Shown: in pieces, positions 8,745 through 16,762 of the stretch
Numbering within the stretch: the stretch's first letter is position 1
Layout: every line of letters begins with the position of its first letter
NCBI GenBank assembly: GCA_016783675.1
Contig: JADHWE010000023.1
Coordinates: 1 to 35,588, forward strand
Reading direction: 5' to 3'
DNA length: 35,588 nucleotides
Source: Kiritimatiellia bacterium
GTDB lineage: Bacteria > Verrucomicrobiota > Kiritimatiellia > UBA8416 > JABMPJ01
Made by a program: the position numbers and the translations under genes
The notes under the pieces: generated by a model
Databases searched by the model: none
Told to the model about the DNA's origin: nothing
The model's input: only the letters and a program-made list of their open reading frames with translations

Positions 8745-9254
8745 CTACCAGTACTCCACCACGGTCTTCACGATCTGATGGGCGAGGTCTTTCGCGGCCT
8801 CGGGCAACGCTTCCATTTTACCCACCGACAGGTCTCCGCTCGGCTCGAACGAGGATTCGCCACGGACGAGCCGGCGCGACAAGCGTTCGTCTGACTCGCT
8901 ACGGTAGAAATCAACCTGTGCAATGATGACCAACCGGTATTCCTCCGCCGTACGGCTGTTATCCTCGTCGTAGGCCAGGGGTTGGAGTTTGAATGTCTGG
9001 AGCTGAATATCCAGGTAAGCGTCGGCGGCTTCCTCCGATGCGATGCGCAGCGTGCCATCCTGCTGGAACTCCCGGATCGCGGCCTGCGTGGTCGTGGTTT
9101 CAAGTCCCGGCTCGCCTGTCCGGTTGACAAAGGTGGGGATATAGAGCGACCGGATGCCGGGTGGCAGGGTCGTGCCCAACCGGTACCCCAGGCAGCCGCC
9201 CAGAAGCGGCGTCAGCGTCATCAGCAACACCATCGCTAGTCGCACACGCTTCAT
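8745..9254 (-). CDS. lptE: LptE-family LPS-assembly lipoprotein
   Basis: Outer-membrane lipoprotein that plugs the LptD barrel and helps insert lipopolysaccharide. It has a lipoprotein signal ending in the lipobox LGGC (Cys 21), then CLGYRLGTTLPPGIRSLYIPTFVNRT, the usual GY-L--LP-G---v-Vp-f-N pattern of LptE, and a helix-strand body of normal size (169 residues). The start ATG overlaps the stop codon of the BamD-like gene by four bases (ATGA). Its presence implies LPS or a related lipid in the outer membrane. LptD is not in the window. Confidence 0.88.
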   Translation of the reverse strand: MKRVRLAMVLLMTLTPLLGGCLGYRLGTTLPPGIRSLYIPTFVNRTGEPGLETTTTQAAIREFQQDGTLRIASEEAADAYLDIQLQTFKLQPLAYDEDNSRTAEEYRLVIIAQVDFYRSESDERLSRRLVRGESSFEPSGDLSVGKMEALPEAAKDLAHQIVKTVVEYW

Positions 9255-10258
9255 TTCGATTCCTCGACGGACGCGGTCAACGCCTCCAGCTCGCGCACGC
9301 GAACACTCACTTCCTCGGCCTGCTCCGCGTACGGGAACCGGCGCAGGAAGTCGCCATACGCAATCAAGGCTGACTCGGGGCGCTTGGCGATTCGGTCATA
9401 GTAGGCCGCCCGGTCGTAGTGCATCGTGCATAGCCGACTGCTCAGCCGCTCACGTTCAGCCGTGACCTGCTCCACGTTGGGATCGTCCGGGTAGTCGCGG
9501 ATGAAACCGGCCAGCCCCTCCAGGGCCCGCTGACAGGTTACTTCGTCGCGCTTGCTCTTGTCCGCAAGTCGAACCAGGCAGCGCGTACCGCCGAAGGCGG
9601 CCGTAACGGCCAGCTCATGGCGTGGCCAGCGCTGTCGCAGCGTGTCATAGGCACGGATGGCTCCTTCGTACTGCTTGTCATCTTCCTGGATCCATCCGAT
9701 GTAGAACTGGACCTCGGGTCCCCTTCCCCACGTGGGCGCGTTCTCCGCAATCTGCTCGAACAGCGGCAGCGCGCGTTCGGGTGACTTGAACCCGGGCAGG
9801 AAGAGCAGGCCGCCGTAGCGGCGATTCATGATCTCGTTGGCGATGCGAAACTGGTGGTCCAGTACGTCGCCGTAGTCGAACGCTCCCGCATAGAAGTCGA
9901 CGAGGTATTGAAACTCGTTGAAAGCTGCGTCATACTTGCCAAGGTCCTCGAGAATTTCGGCGTAGGCGCGCTGGGCCTTCACGGCCTCGGGCGTGTCGTG
10001 CCACTCGTGCACAAGCGCCCGGTAGTGCCGGGCCGCTTTCCGCTCGTTGCCTTCCGCCTCAAGCGCCTGGGCATGGGTGAGCTGTTCGGCCGGGGTCTCC
10101 TTTTCCGGACGACGCCAGAATCCGGCACGCTTGCGCTGGACTCCCTCCTGCTCCATCTCGCCGAACCCATCCATGGCGGGATCCTGCGCCCAGGCACCCG
10201 CGGCCAGGAGCAACGTCACAACCGTCATTGAGGCTATCTGGAACCGTCTCGCTTTCAT
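9251..10258 (-). CDS. BamD-like tetratricopeptide periplasmic protein
   Basis: A secreted helical-repeat protein resembling BamD/YfiO, the TPR component of the outer-membrane barrel assembly machine. The signal peptide is MKARRFQIASMTVVTLLLAAGAWA with likely cleavage before QDP; there is no lipobox Cys, unlike classical BamD, so it is not obviously lipidated. TPR-like units include ALEAEGNERKAARHYRALVHEW, FYIGWIQEDDKQYEGAIRAYD and ESALIAYGDFLRRFPYAEQAEE. I start it at the ATG at 10258. A GTG at 10300, overlapping the ABC-F stop codon with GGAG upstream, is a real alternative that would add 14 residues. It lies between the ABC-F and lptE genes in one operon. Confidence 0.72.
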   Translation of the reverse strand: MKARRFQIASMTVVTLLLAAGAWAQDPAMDGFGEMEQEGVQRKRAGFWRRPEKETPAEQLTHAQALEAEGNERKAARHYRALVHEWHDTPEAVKAQRAYAEILEDLGKYDAAFNEFQYLVDFYAGAFDYGDVLDHQFRIANEIMNRRYGGLLFLPGFKSPERALPLFEQIAENAPTWGRGPEVQFYIGWIQEDDKQYEGAIRAYDTLRQRWPRHELAVTAAFGGTRCLVRLADKSKRDEVTCQRALEGLAGFIRDYPDDPNVEQVTAERERLSSRLCTMHYDRAAYYDRIAKRPESALIAYGDFLRRFPYAEQAEEVSVRVRELEALTASVEESK

Positions 10259-10296
10259 CCGGCTAAAGGTAGGCACGAGCGCTCTGCCGGTCAAGC

Positions 10297-12234
10297 TCAC
10301 TCTCCCATCTCCTCGGCGGCGGCCTCCCATTGGCGGGTGGCATAGTCGATCTCATCCTGCAGATCTTTGAGGCGCCGGTTCAGTGTTCCGAAATCTGTCT
10401 CGGGATCAGGGGATGACAGCGCGTTCAGCACCTGGGCCTTCTCCCCTTCCATGAGCTCGATGCGCTTCTCGGCCTTGCGGATGATCTGCTTGTAATGTCG
10501 TTCGGTCGCCCGCTTCTCTTCGCGCTCACGGGCGCGCTCACGCCGGAGTGCTTTCTTATCGCCTGGAGCCGGGACCGCGGATTTCTGTGTGTTGCTTGAG
10601 GCCCGGGCGGCAGATACCTGGCGCGGCGCCTGGTCGACCCGCTCCCTATAGTAGTCGTATCCCCCCGCATAGGCGGTTATGCCGGGCGGCGTCATGGCAA
10701 TGACCGAGGTCGCCACTTTGCGCGCAAAGTCAACATCGTGCGTGACGAGGCAGAGCGTCCCGCTGTAGCTCGACAAGGCCTTCTCAAGCGCCTCGCGCGC
10801 CTGGATGTCGAGATGCGTGGTCGGCTCATCCAGCAGCAGGAAGTTGGGAGGCTTGATCAGCAGTCGCGCAAAGGCCACACGTATCTTCTCGCCACCACTG
10901 AGCACCTGGATGGGTTTATCAATGCTCTCGCCCGAGAAACCAAACCCGCCCAACAGCGTTCGCACTTCCTGGTCGGGGACATCGGCGGCCACCGATTTCA
11001 CCGCTTCGTAGACCGTCTGGCGCGGATTCATGGTCTCGGCGAAATCCTGCGACTGGTACCCCATCACCACCTTGTGGCCAACCACCCGCCGCCCTTCGGA
11101 CAGCGGCAGTACGCCGGAGAGCATACGCAGCAGCGTCGTCTTACCCAGTCCATTCAGCCCCACCAGCACGATCTTCTCGCCGCGCGTGATTCTCAGATCC
11201 AGGTGGCGCAGCACCCAGCGCGAGCCGTCATAGCTCAGCCCTGCTTCATCAAGGCGCATCACTTCCACGCCGCTGTGCGGCGGCGGACGCAGCCGGATAG
11301 TGCCCGGACTTCTCAGGCGCCGGGGGCGCTCGACACGTTCCATCCGTTCAAGCATCTTGATCTTGCTCTGTACCTGCGCCGCCTTGGTGCTCTTGGCCCG
11401 GAAGCGTGTAACGAAGGACTCGATCTGCTCGCGGCGGCGATCCTCGTTTTTCTGGGCGGCCAGGCGCTGCTCGTAGCGCAATTCGCGCTGTGACACGTAG
11501 GCGTCGTAGTTGCCGCTGTAGCGTTCACCCTCACCGCCGGATACTTCCAGTGTCACGCTCGTGAGTGCGTTGAGCAGGTAGCGGTCATGCGAGATCAGTA
11601 GGAGCGTCCCCCTGAACTCGCGCAGGTAGCGCTGCAGCCATTCGATTGTCGGGATGTCGAGATAGTTGGACGGTTCGTCGAGCAGCAACACCTCCGGCTC
11701 CGCCACCAGGACGCGTGCCAGCTCCGCGCGCGACTGCCATCCGCCACTGAACGAGCCAATCGGCTGCTGGAACGCCGCCTCGTCGAAGCCCAGCCCGCTC
11801 AAGGCCTGCTCCGCCCGCGGACGCATGTTGTAGCCGCCCAGGGCTTCGAAGCGCGTCTGGACCTCGCCCAGGCGAGCCAGGAGTTGCGTCTTGGTCGGCT
11901 CTTCCACGTCCTCGAGGCGCGCCTCGATTGCGTGCGTCTCCTTTTCCAGTTCGAGCAACTCAGGGACGGCCGCCTCCACATGATCCAGGAGCGGCCGTTC
12001 GGCGATGCCGCTTGCGGCGTGTTGTCGTACATAACCCAGGCGACAGTCGTTGGGCAGTTGGACATTGCCGCTGTCCGGCTCCATTTCGCCCACGATCAGG
12101 CTGAAGATCGTCGTCTTGCCGGCCCCGTTCGGCCCGACAATACCGATGTGCTCCCCCGGGTTGAACCGGAAGCTCACGTCATCGAGTACGATCTGCGCCC
12201 CGTACCGTTTTGTGACTCCATGGAAATCTACCAT
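10297..12234 (-). CDS. ABC-F family ATPase (translation factor type)
   Basis: A soluble protein with two ATP-binding cassettes and no membrane segments, as in EttA/Uup/YheS proteins that act at the ribosomal E site. Cassette 1 has GPNGAGKTT, the signature SFSGGWQSR and LLLDEPSNYLD. Cassette 2 has GLNGLGKTT, LSGGEKIR and LLLDEPTTHLD. Between them is the basic linker (FVTRFRAKSTKAAQVQSKIKMLERM), and the C-terminus is a charged coiled coil (about residues 560-645) as in Uup. The ORF-track start at 12315 is too early; the ATG at 12234 (MVDFHGVTKRYG) begins cassette 1 normally and gives 645 residues. It heads an operon with the BamD-like and lptE genes. Confidence 0.93.
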   Translation of the reverse strand: MVDFHGVTKRYGAQIVLDDVSFRFNPGEHIGIVGPNGAGKTTIFSLIVGEMEPDSGNVQLPNDCRLGYVRQHAASGIAERPLLDHVEAAVPELLELEKETHAIEARLEDVEEPTKTQLLARLGEVQTRFEALGGYNMRPRAEQALSGLGFDEAAFQQPIGSFSGGWQSRAELARVLVAEPEVLLLDEPSNYLDIPTIEWLQRYLREFRGTLLLISHDRYLLNALTSVTLEVSGGEGERYSGNYDAYVSQRELRYEQRLAAQKNEDRRREQIESFVTRFRAKSTKAAQVQSKIKMLERMERVERPRRLRSPGTIRLRPPPHSGVEVMRLDEAGLSYDGSRWVLRHLDLRITRGEKIVLVGLNGLGKTTLLRMLSGVLPLSEGRRVVGHKVVMGYQSQDFAETMNPRQTVYEAVKSVAADVPDQEVRTLLGGFGFSGESIDKPIQVLSGGEKIRVAFARLLIKPPNFLLLDEPTTHLDIQAREALEKALSSYSGTLCLVTHDVDFARKVATSVIAMTPPGITAYAGGYDYYRERVDQAPRQVSAARASSNTQKSAVPAPGDKKALRRERAREREEKRATERHYKQIIRKAEKRIELMEGEKAQVLNALSSPDPETDFGTLNRRLKDLQDEIDYATRQWEAAAEEMGE

Positions 12235-12343
12235 CCGAAGAGAATCCCTTAACCGGACGAAAAATGCAATGGGCACTTGCGCTCTGCGCCTCGTCCCTTG
12301 TACGCTCCCCCTCAATTATTCACACCCAAACAAGGGGGGTAGC

Positions 12344-13408
12344 ATGACGAGATGGGTAATGGCGGCACTGTTGGTTGTCGCGTTGTTGGCCGGTACCGCG
12401 AGTGCCGGACCGAAGTGGGAGCTTGGCGAAGATTCATGGATGTCGGCCGGTTTCCTGGGACAGGTTCACGGCTCCTACGTGGACGGGGGCACGGATCCGT
12501 ACGACGTATACCTGCGTCGCGGTCGCATCATTGTGGCCGGCCAGGTCATGGACGGCGTTAAGTTCTTCGTCGAGACGGACAACGATAATGCCGGCAAGCG
12601 GGGCACCTCGGTATCCACCGATATCCAGGATGCCTTCGTCGACTTCCAGATCATGGATTCCGATCACTGGGTTGAGGTAGGCCTGATCCTGCTCCCCTTC
12701 TCCTTCGAGAACCGCTCTTCCGCGGCATCGCTGCTCGGCCTGGATTACAACTCCGAGACGGTGAAGTTCGTTAACACCTTCGTCTGGCGCGACTACGGCG
12801 CCGAGCTGCACGGCTCGTTCCTCGACAAGCGCATCTCCTACTGCGTCGGCGCGTTTGACGGCTATGACATGGCCGATAGCGCCAAGAACCCGGATGCCGA
12901 CATGCGCTTCACCGGCCACGTTGCGGTTAACCTGGTTGGCGAAGCCGAAACGGGCTGGTTCTACAGTCAGAACAGGCAGGGCGCCGATGCGTACGTCTCG
13001 CTGGGTGCCGGCTATGACTGGCAGGATAAGGCCACGCTCGTGTCCATTCCCCTGCCCGAGGGATCCGGTCCCGTGACGGTTGAGGCCGATTCCGAAGCGT
13101 GGGTTGTCGATCTGCAGTCCGGTTTCGATCTTGGCTGCAGTGACGTAACGATCAATGCGGCGTGGTACGACTGGGACAACTCCGCCTTCAAGGGGAACAC
13201 CGGTTTCGTAGAGGCAGGCGTCCAGACCGGCAAGACCATGGTGACCGGCAAGTACAGCGTCCAGGACCCGAATGGCGACGCCTACACGGAAGACTACACC
13301 GCCGGCGTGCACTACTTCATGAAGAAGCACAACGCACGCTGCGGCATTGAGTACCGCTGGGGCGACAGCCCGGAGATGGTACTGGCGGGTGTGCAGTTCC
13401 TGTTGTAG
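12344..13408 (+). CDS. Porin of the phosphate-selective O/P (OprP) type
   Basis: An outer-membrane beta-barrel of 354 residues with a signal peptide MTRWVMAALLVVALLAGTASA. Phrases such as YLRRGRIIVAGQVMDGVKFFVETDND, DIQDAFVDFQ and SAASLLGLDY follow the OprO/P pattern, in which alternating strands are broken by turns and the chain ends in an aromatic or hydrophobic strand (MVLAGVQFLL). The long ORF in the track begins far upstream inside the ABC-F gene. The ATG at 12344 has AAGGGGGG just before it and starts the signal peptide. The substrate cannot be told; no phosphate genes are adjacent. Confidence 0.8.
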   Translation: MTRWVMAALLVVALLAGTASAGPKWELGEDSWMSAGFLGQVHGSYVDGGTDPYDVYLRRGRIIVAGQVMDGVKFFVETDNDNAGKRGTSVSTDIQDAFVDFQIMDSDHWVEVGLILLPFSFENRSSAASLLGLDYNSETVKFVNTFVWRDYGAELHGSFLDKRISYCVGAFDGYDMADSAKNPDADMRFTGHVAVNLVGEAETGWFYSQNRQGADAYVSLGAGYDWQDKATLVSIPLPEGSGPVTVEADSEAWVVDLQSGFDLGCSDVTINAAWYDWDNSAFKGNTGFVEAGVQTGKTMVTGKYSVQDPNGDAYTEDYTAGVHYFMKKHNARCGIEYRWGDSPEMVLAGVQFLL

Positions 13409-13422
13409 AGGTGCTCGGGCAC

Positions 13423-13507
13423 CGGCTCGCTGGGACAGCTCGCCCTACCTTACCCTCGATACAGATACGCCTTGGACCAGGTAGGGCGAGCTGTCCCCAG
13501 CGAGCCG
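13423..13507. repeat. Inverted repeat pair, family R1 (CTGTCCC variant)
   Basis: The arms at 13423-13449 and 13480-13507 are reverse complements except for one inserted C, separated by 30 bases. The sequence GGTAGGGCGAGCTGTCCC...AGCGAGCCG is a variant of the units at 10 and 3744. Again it lies between two convergent gene ends (porin and LRR lipoprotein). Confidence 0.9.
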
Positions 13508-13511
13508 TTCG

Positions 13512-14366
13512 CTAGAAGATTACGTGACACTCCGGCAGGGCGGCCTTGATGCGGGCCTTTTCGTCGTCGCTGATCGGGTTTCTCAGCAGGTTCAACCAGC
13601 GCAACCCCGTCAGCTTCTCAATATCCTGCGGCAGGACCTTGATCTTGTTGTACTGAAGGTCCAACCGCTCCAGACCCGTCATCGAGGTGAGGGATGCGGG
13701 CAGTGACGTGAGCTGGTTCTTCGCCGCGGCGAGGTCCGTCAGCGCGGTCAGTCCGCTAACAGCCTCGGGCAAAGCCGCCAGCTTGTTAGCATTCACGTAG
13801 AGGCGCTGGAGGCCTGCCAGGCCGGTGATCTCGGAGGGAATCTCAGCCAGGGCGTTCCCGTTCAGGCGCAGCCACTTCAGTCCCATCATGCCAAGGACGC
13901 AGCGGGGAACCGTGGCCAGCTTGTTGCGGTCGAGGTTAAGATACGAGAGCCCCGTCAGCGCGCTCCACGACTCCGGCAGCGACGTCAACGCGTTGTCGCT
14001 CAAGTACAGAGTCGCCAGGCCCGACATGCCGGCCATGGACGATGGTACGCTGGTCAACCCGCACTCGCCGGCATCGAGCCATTTCAGCGCGGTCAGTGTC
14101 CCCCACTGCTCGGGCAGCGTGGCAGCCTTGTTTCCCCGCACACTGAGTTTGACCAAGGCCGGGTACTCCCCGAGCGATGCGGGCAGACTTTTCAGCCCCG
14201 CACCGTGAAGATCGAGGAACTGTACTTCCTGGGGAGCCGCCTTGGCTTCATCCAGGCTTGTCGCCGCTAGTAACCGATCCGGTGCCCGCCAGGGGAAGCA
14301 CCCCCCGCACAGCGCCAACAGCATGACGACACCGGTTCCCCCTATGATTCTTTTTGCTTTATTCAC
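13512..14366 (-). CDS. Leucine-rich-repeat lipoprotein
   Basis: A predicted lipoprotein (GTG at 14366; signal ending LALCGGC with lipid Cys 23) made almost wholly of about ten 23-residue leucine-rich repeats of the form LxxLxLxxNxLxxLPxx, for example LATLYLSDNALTSLPESW and LSYLNLDRNKLATVPRC. This is the bacterial LxxLP type, a curved surface for protein or glycan binding with no catalytic residues. The ORF track starts 30 residues earlier, but GTG at 14366 has GGGAG upstream and begins the signal peptide directly. It is divergent from the small barrel gene and convergent with the porin. The partner is unknown. Confidence 0.8.
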   Translation of the reverse strand: MNKAKRIIGGTGVVMLLALCGGCFPWRAPDRLLAATSLDEAKAAPQEVQFLDLHGAGLKSLPASLGEYPALVKLSVRGNKAATLPEQWGTLTALKWLDAGECGLTSVPSSMAGMSGLATLYLSDNALTSLPESWSALTGLSYLNLDRNKLATVPRCVLGMMGLKWLRLNGNALAEIPSEITGLAGLQRLYVNANKLAALPEAVSGLTALTDLAAAKNQLTSLPASLTSMTGLERLDLQYNKIKVLPQDIEKLTGLRWLNLLRNPISDDEKARIKAALPECHVIF

Positions 14367-14476
14367 AAGACGGTATCTCCCTGTCTGCGGCCACCTTCGA
14401 ACGGCCTTTTCTCCACGGTGAAGATCAATTATAGGCTTGCCCCCAGCCAAGAGCAAACACTACGATAACCCGCACT

Positions 14477-15190
14477 ATGAAGAAAACATCTATTGCCCTC
14501 ACTGCGTTCGCCATTCTCGCCACCTGTCTCGCTTCCGCCTATGCCATTCCTACCGGCAAAAGCAATGAAAGCGGGCACTATATTTCCGGAACCGGGATTT
14601 CTCATATGCTGAATGCCGGCATCTACGGAGGTTCGATCGAACGTGAAGTGGAGTACAATAACGCGGTGCGGACACTTGAGTCCAAGCAGACCGTCGTCTA
14701 CCTCGGCCTGGAAGTAACGCCGTGGGCGACCGTATTCGTTGGCGGCGGACTTGCCGACCACCAGGTGGGTATGCTCGAGTCGGACACCTCCAGCAAGTTG
14801 GAAGCCGGCATCCTGCTCAACCTGGTCGATCATGTGATCCTCGACCCCACACTTTTTGAAGACAAGCTCCGCATCAACGCGGGCGCCAGCTGGGCCTACA
14901 CCGAGGCCGAGTGGCTGGCGCAGGACGTTCGCTGGCAGGAAGCCACCGCATTCCTGACCGTCAGCATCGTTAACGACACCATCGGCAACAAGTTCTTCAA
15001 CCCCAACAGCGTGGCCATCTACATGGGCCCGATGTTCAATTACATTCAGAGCGGCGAGATCGAGCTCCGCGAGGAATTCGGATTCCTGGCCGGTATCGAG
15101 CTATTCCTCACCGAATCCATCTCGCTCGACATCGGAATGCGCCACCTGGATACAACCGGGTTTGAAGGCGGAATCAACATCGATTTCTAG
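14477..15190 (+). CDS. Outer-membrane beta-barrel-like protein, unknown
   Basis: 237 residues with a clear signal peptide (MKKTSIALTAFAILATCLASAYA). The body has short alternating strands (VVYLGLEVTPWATVFVGGGLAD, LRINAGASWAYTEAEW, FLAGIELFLTESISLDIGMRHLD) and ends with Phe (GGINIDF), a C-terminal signature used by the BAM machine. An 8- to 10-stranded barrel fits. I do not recognise a specific family. No ribosome site is visible before the ATG. The next gene follows after 29 bases, so co-transcription with the 84-residue protein and rsmB is likely. Confidence 0.65.
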   Translation: MKKTSIALTAFAILATCLASAYAIPTGKSNESGHYISGTGISHMLNAGIYGGSIEREVEYNNAVRTLESKQTVVYLGLEVTPWATVFVGGGLADHQVGMLESDTSSKLEAGILLNLVDHVILDPTLFEDKLRINAGASWAYTEAEWLAQDVRWQEATAFLTVSIVNDTIGNKFFNPNSVAIYMGPMFNYIQSGEIELREEFGFLAGIELFLTESISLDIGMRHLDTTGFEGGINIDF

Positions 15191-15219
15191 GCAGCACGAA
15201 GCGAGGAGGGAACTGCAAC

Positions 15220-15474
15220 GTGGCTATTACCGTCAAAAAGAAGACACTGAAGCTTAAGTCTGACGCGCCCGCCGAAGGGGCAGGAGAGCAGCCGGCAGCA
15301 GACGAGCCGCAGCCGGTTCTAGCCACCATGGGCACTCCGTCATCGGTCTCGCAGATCAAGGGGGGGTCGTTCGTGCTCTCTTTTATCATGGGCCTGATTG
15401 CCTGTGCCGTTCTCGGCGCGCTTGTCGCAATACAGTTCATCGAGAACTCGTACTACACCGGCATGGTTCCCTAG
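15220..15474 (+). CDS. Small single-span membrane protein
   Basis: An 84-residue protein starting at a GTG with GAGGAGGG eight bases upstream. The N-terminal half is soluble, first basic (KKKTLKLK) and then rich in Ala, Glu and Pro. Residues about 50-72 form one hydrophobic helix (FVLSFIMGLIACAVLGALVAI), followed by a short aromatic tail. Its stop codon shares one base with the rsmB start (TAGTG). Such an arrangement supports a real translated gene, but I do not know the family or role. Confidence 0.65.
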   Translation: MAITVKKKTLKLKSDAPAEGAGEQPAADEPQPVLATMGTPSSVSQIKGGSFVLSFIMGLIACAVLGALVAIQFIENSYYTGMVP

Positions 15475-16757
15475 TGCCCCCAGTGCCCCCCGCCGACAGC
15501 CGCACCGAAGCCCTGCGCATCATCACGCGCTGGCTCGAAACGAGCGAATTCCCCGACCGCATGATATCCGGTACGGGACGGGAGCGCGCTTTCCTCACCG
15601 AACTCGTATACGGCGTCATACGTCACCGTCGTGCCCTGGAGTGGCTGGCGGTGCAGTGCTCCGACCGTACCCCCACCCCGTCGACGCTCCCTGCCATCAT
15701 GCTGGGGATGCAGCAATTGCTCTTCATGAATGGCGTCCCCGACTACGCCGCCGTGAACGACACCGTGAGTGCCCTGAAATCCACCACTCGCAACCGTGGC
15801 CGCGTCTCCTATGTGAACGCTATCCTGCGACGCGTGATCCGTGAACGCGACGCCCTGCTCAAACGGCTGAGTGAGCAGCCGGTCACTATTCGTGAATCGC
15901 ACCCCGGGTCCCTCGTCCGGCGCTGGACGGCCGCCTATGGCGCCGACCGCTGCGAAGCGCTTTGTCACTGGAACAACACGAAGCCGGGCATTGTCATCCG
16001 TCCACGGTGCACCGCCGACGGATTCGTGGACTACTGCGAACGGCTTCGTGAAGCTGCCATCGCCTTCGAGCCGCACCCCTTTGCCCCGCAGACCTTCCTG
16101 GCCATCGCACACGGCACACGTGCCACGGAGCTGCCCGGATTTGCCGAGGGCGCCGTCGCCATCCAGGATCCGGTGACGGCCGCAGCCGTCGACCTGCTCG
16201 ATCCGCAGCCCGGTGAACACATTCTCGATGCCTGCGCCTCGCCCGGCGGAAAGACGGGCCTGATGGCCGATCGTACGCAAGACCAGGCCACCATCGTCGC
16301 CTGCGATGTCCACGCCGACCGTATCGCGCTGCTGGAGGACACGCTCAGGCGTCTCCGTCTAACGGATATCCAGATCGTCAAGGCCGACCTGCGGAAGGAT
16401 GATCTTCCCGAAGCCCTCACGGAGGCCCCGTTCGACCGCATCCTGCTGGATGTTCCGTGCTCCAACACCGGCGTCCTGCGTCGGCGCCCCGATGCGCGCT
16501 GGCGCTTCGACCCCCAACGCCTCGCCAACACCGTCGCCCTGCAGCACGCGCTGCTGGACCGCACCGCCCAACTGGTCAAACCCGGCGGCCGGCTGGTCTA
16601 CAGTACCTGCAGCCTGGAACCGGAAGAGAACCAGGACCAGGTCCAGGGATGGCTGGAAGAAAACGACCGGTTCACCATGGAAGCGTCCAAGACACTCTTC
16701 CCGCCCGAGACCCAAACCGATGGCGCCTACGCGGCGGCCCTGGTGGCTCGAGCATAG
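15474..16757 (+). CDS. rsmB: 16S rRNA m5C methyltransferase, RsmB type
   Basis: SAM-dependent RNA cytosine-C5 methyltransferase, predicted to modify position 967 of 16S rRNA. The N-terminal NusB-like RNA-binding domain spans about 1-135 (ALRIITRWLE, FLTELVYGVIRHRRALEWL). The catalytic domain shows the SAM loop DACASPGGKT, motif IV DVPCSNTGVLRRRPDARW and motif VI YSTCSLEPEEN, giving the two Cys (PC and TC) used in this enzyme class. Its GTG overlaps the previous stop codon by one base, with another in-frame GTG three codons on. Its stop codon is five bases from that of the PhoH gene on the other strand. Confidence 0.92.
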   Translation: MPPVPPADSRTEALRIITRWLETSEFPDRMISGTGRERAFLTELVYGVIRHRRALEWLAVQCSDRTPTPSTLPAIMLGMQQLLFMNGVPDYAAVNDTVSALKSTTRNRGRVSYVNAILRRVIRERDALLKRLSEQPVTIRESHPGSLVRRWTAAYGADRCEALCHWNNTKPGIVIRPRCTADGFVDYCERLREAAIAFEPHPFAPQTFLAIAHGTRATELPGFAEGAVAIQDPVTAAAVDLLDPQPGEHILDACASPGGKTGLMADRTQDQATIVACDVHADRIALLEDTLRRLRLTDIQIVKADLRKDDLPEALTEAPFDRILLDVPCSNTGVLRRRPDARWRFDPQRLANTVALQHALLDRTAQLVKPGGRLVYSTCSLEPEENQDQVQGWLEENDRFTMEASKTLFPPETQTDGAYAAALVARA

Positions 16758-16762
16758 CGCCA

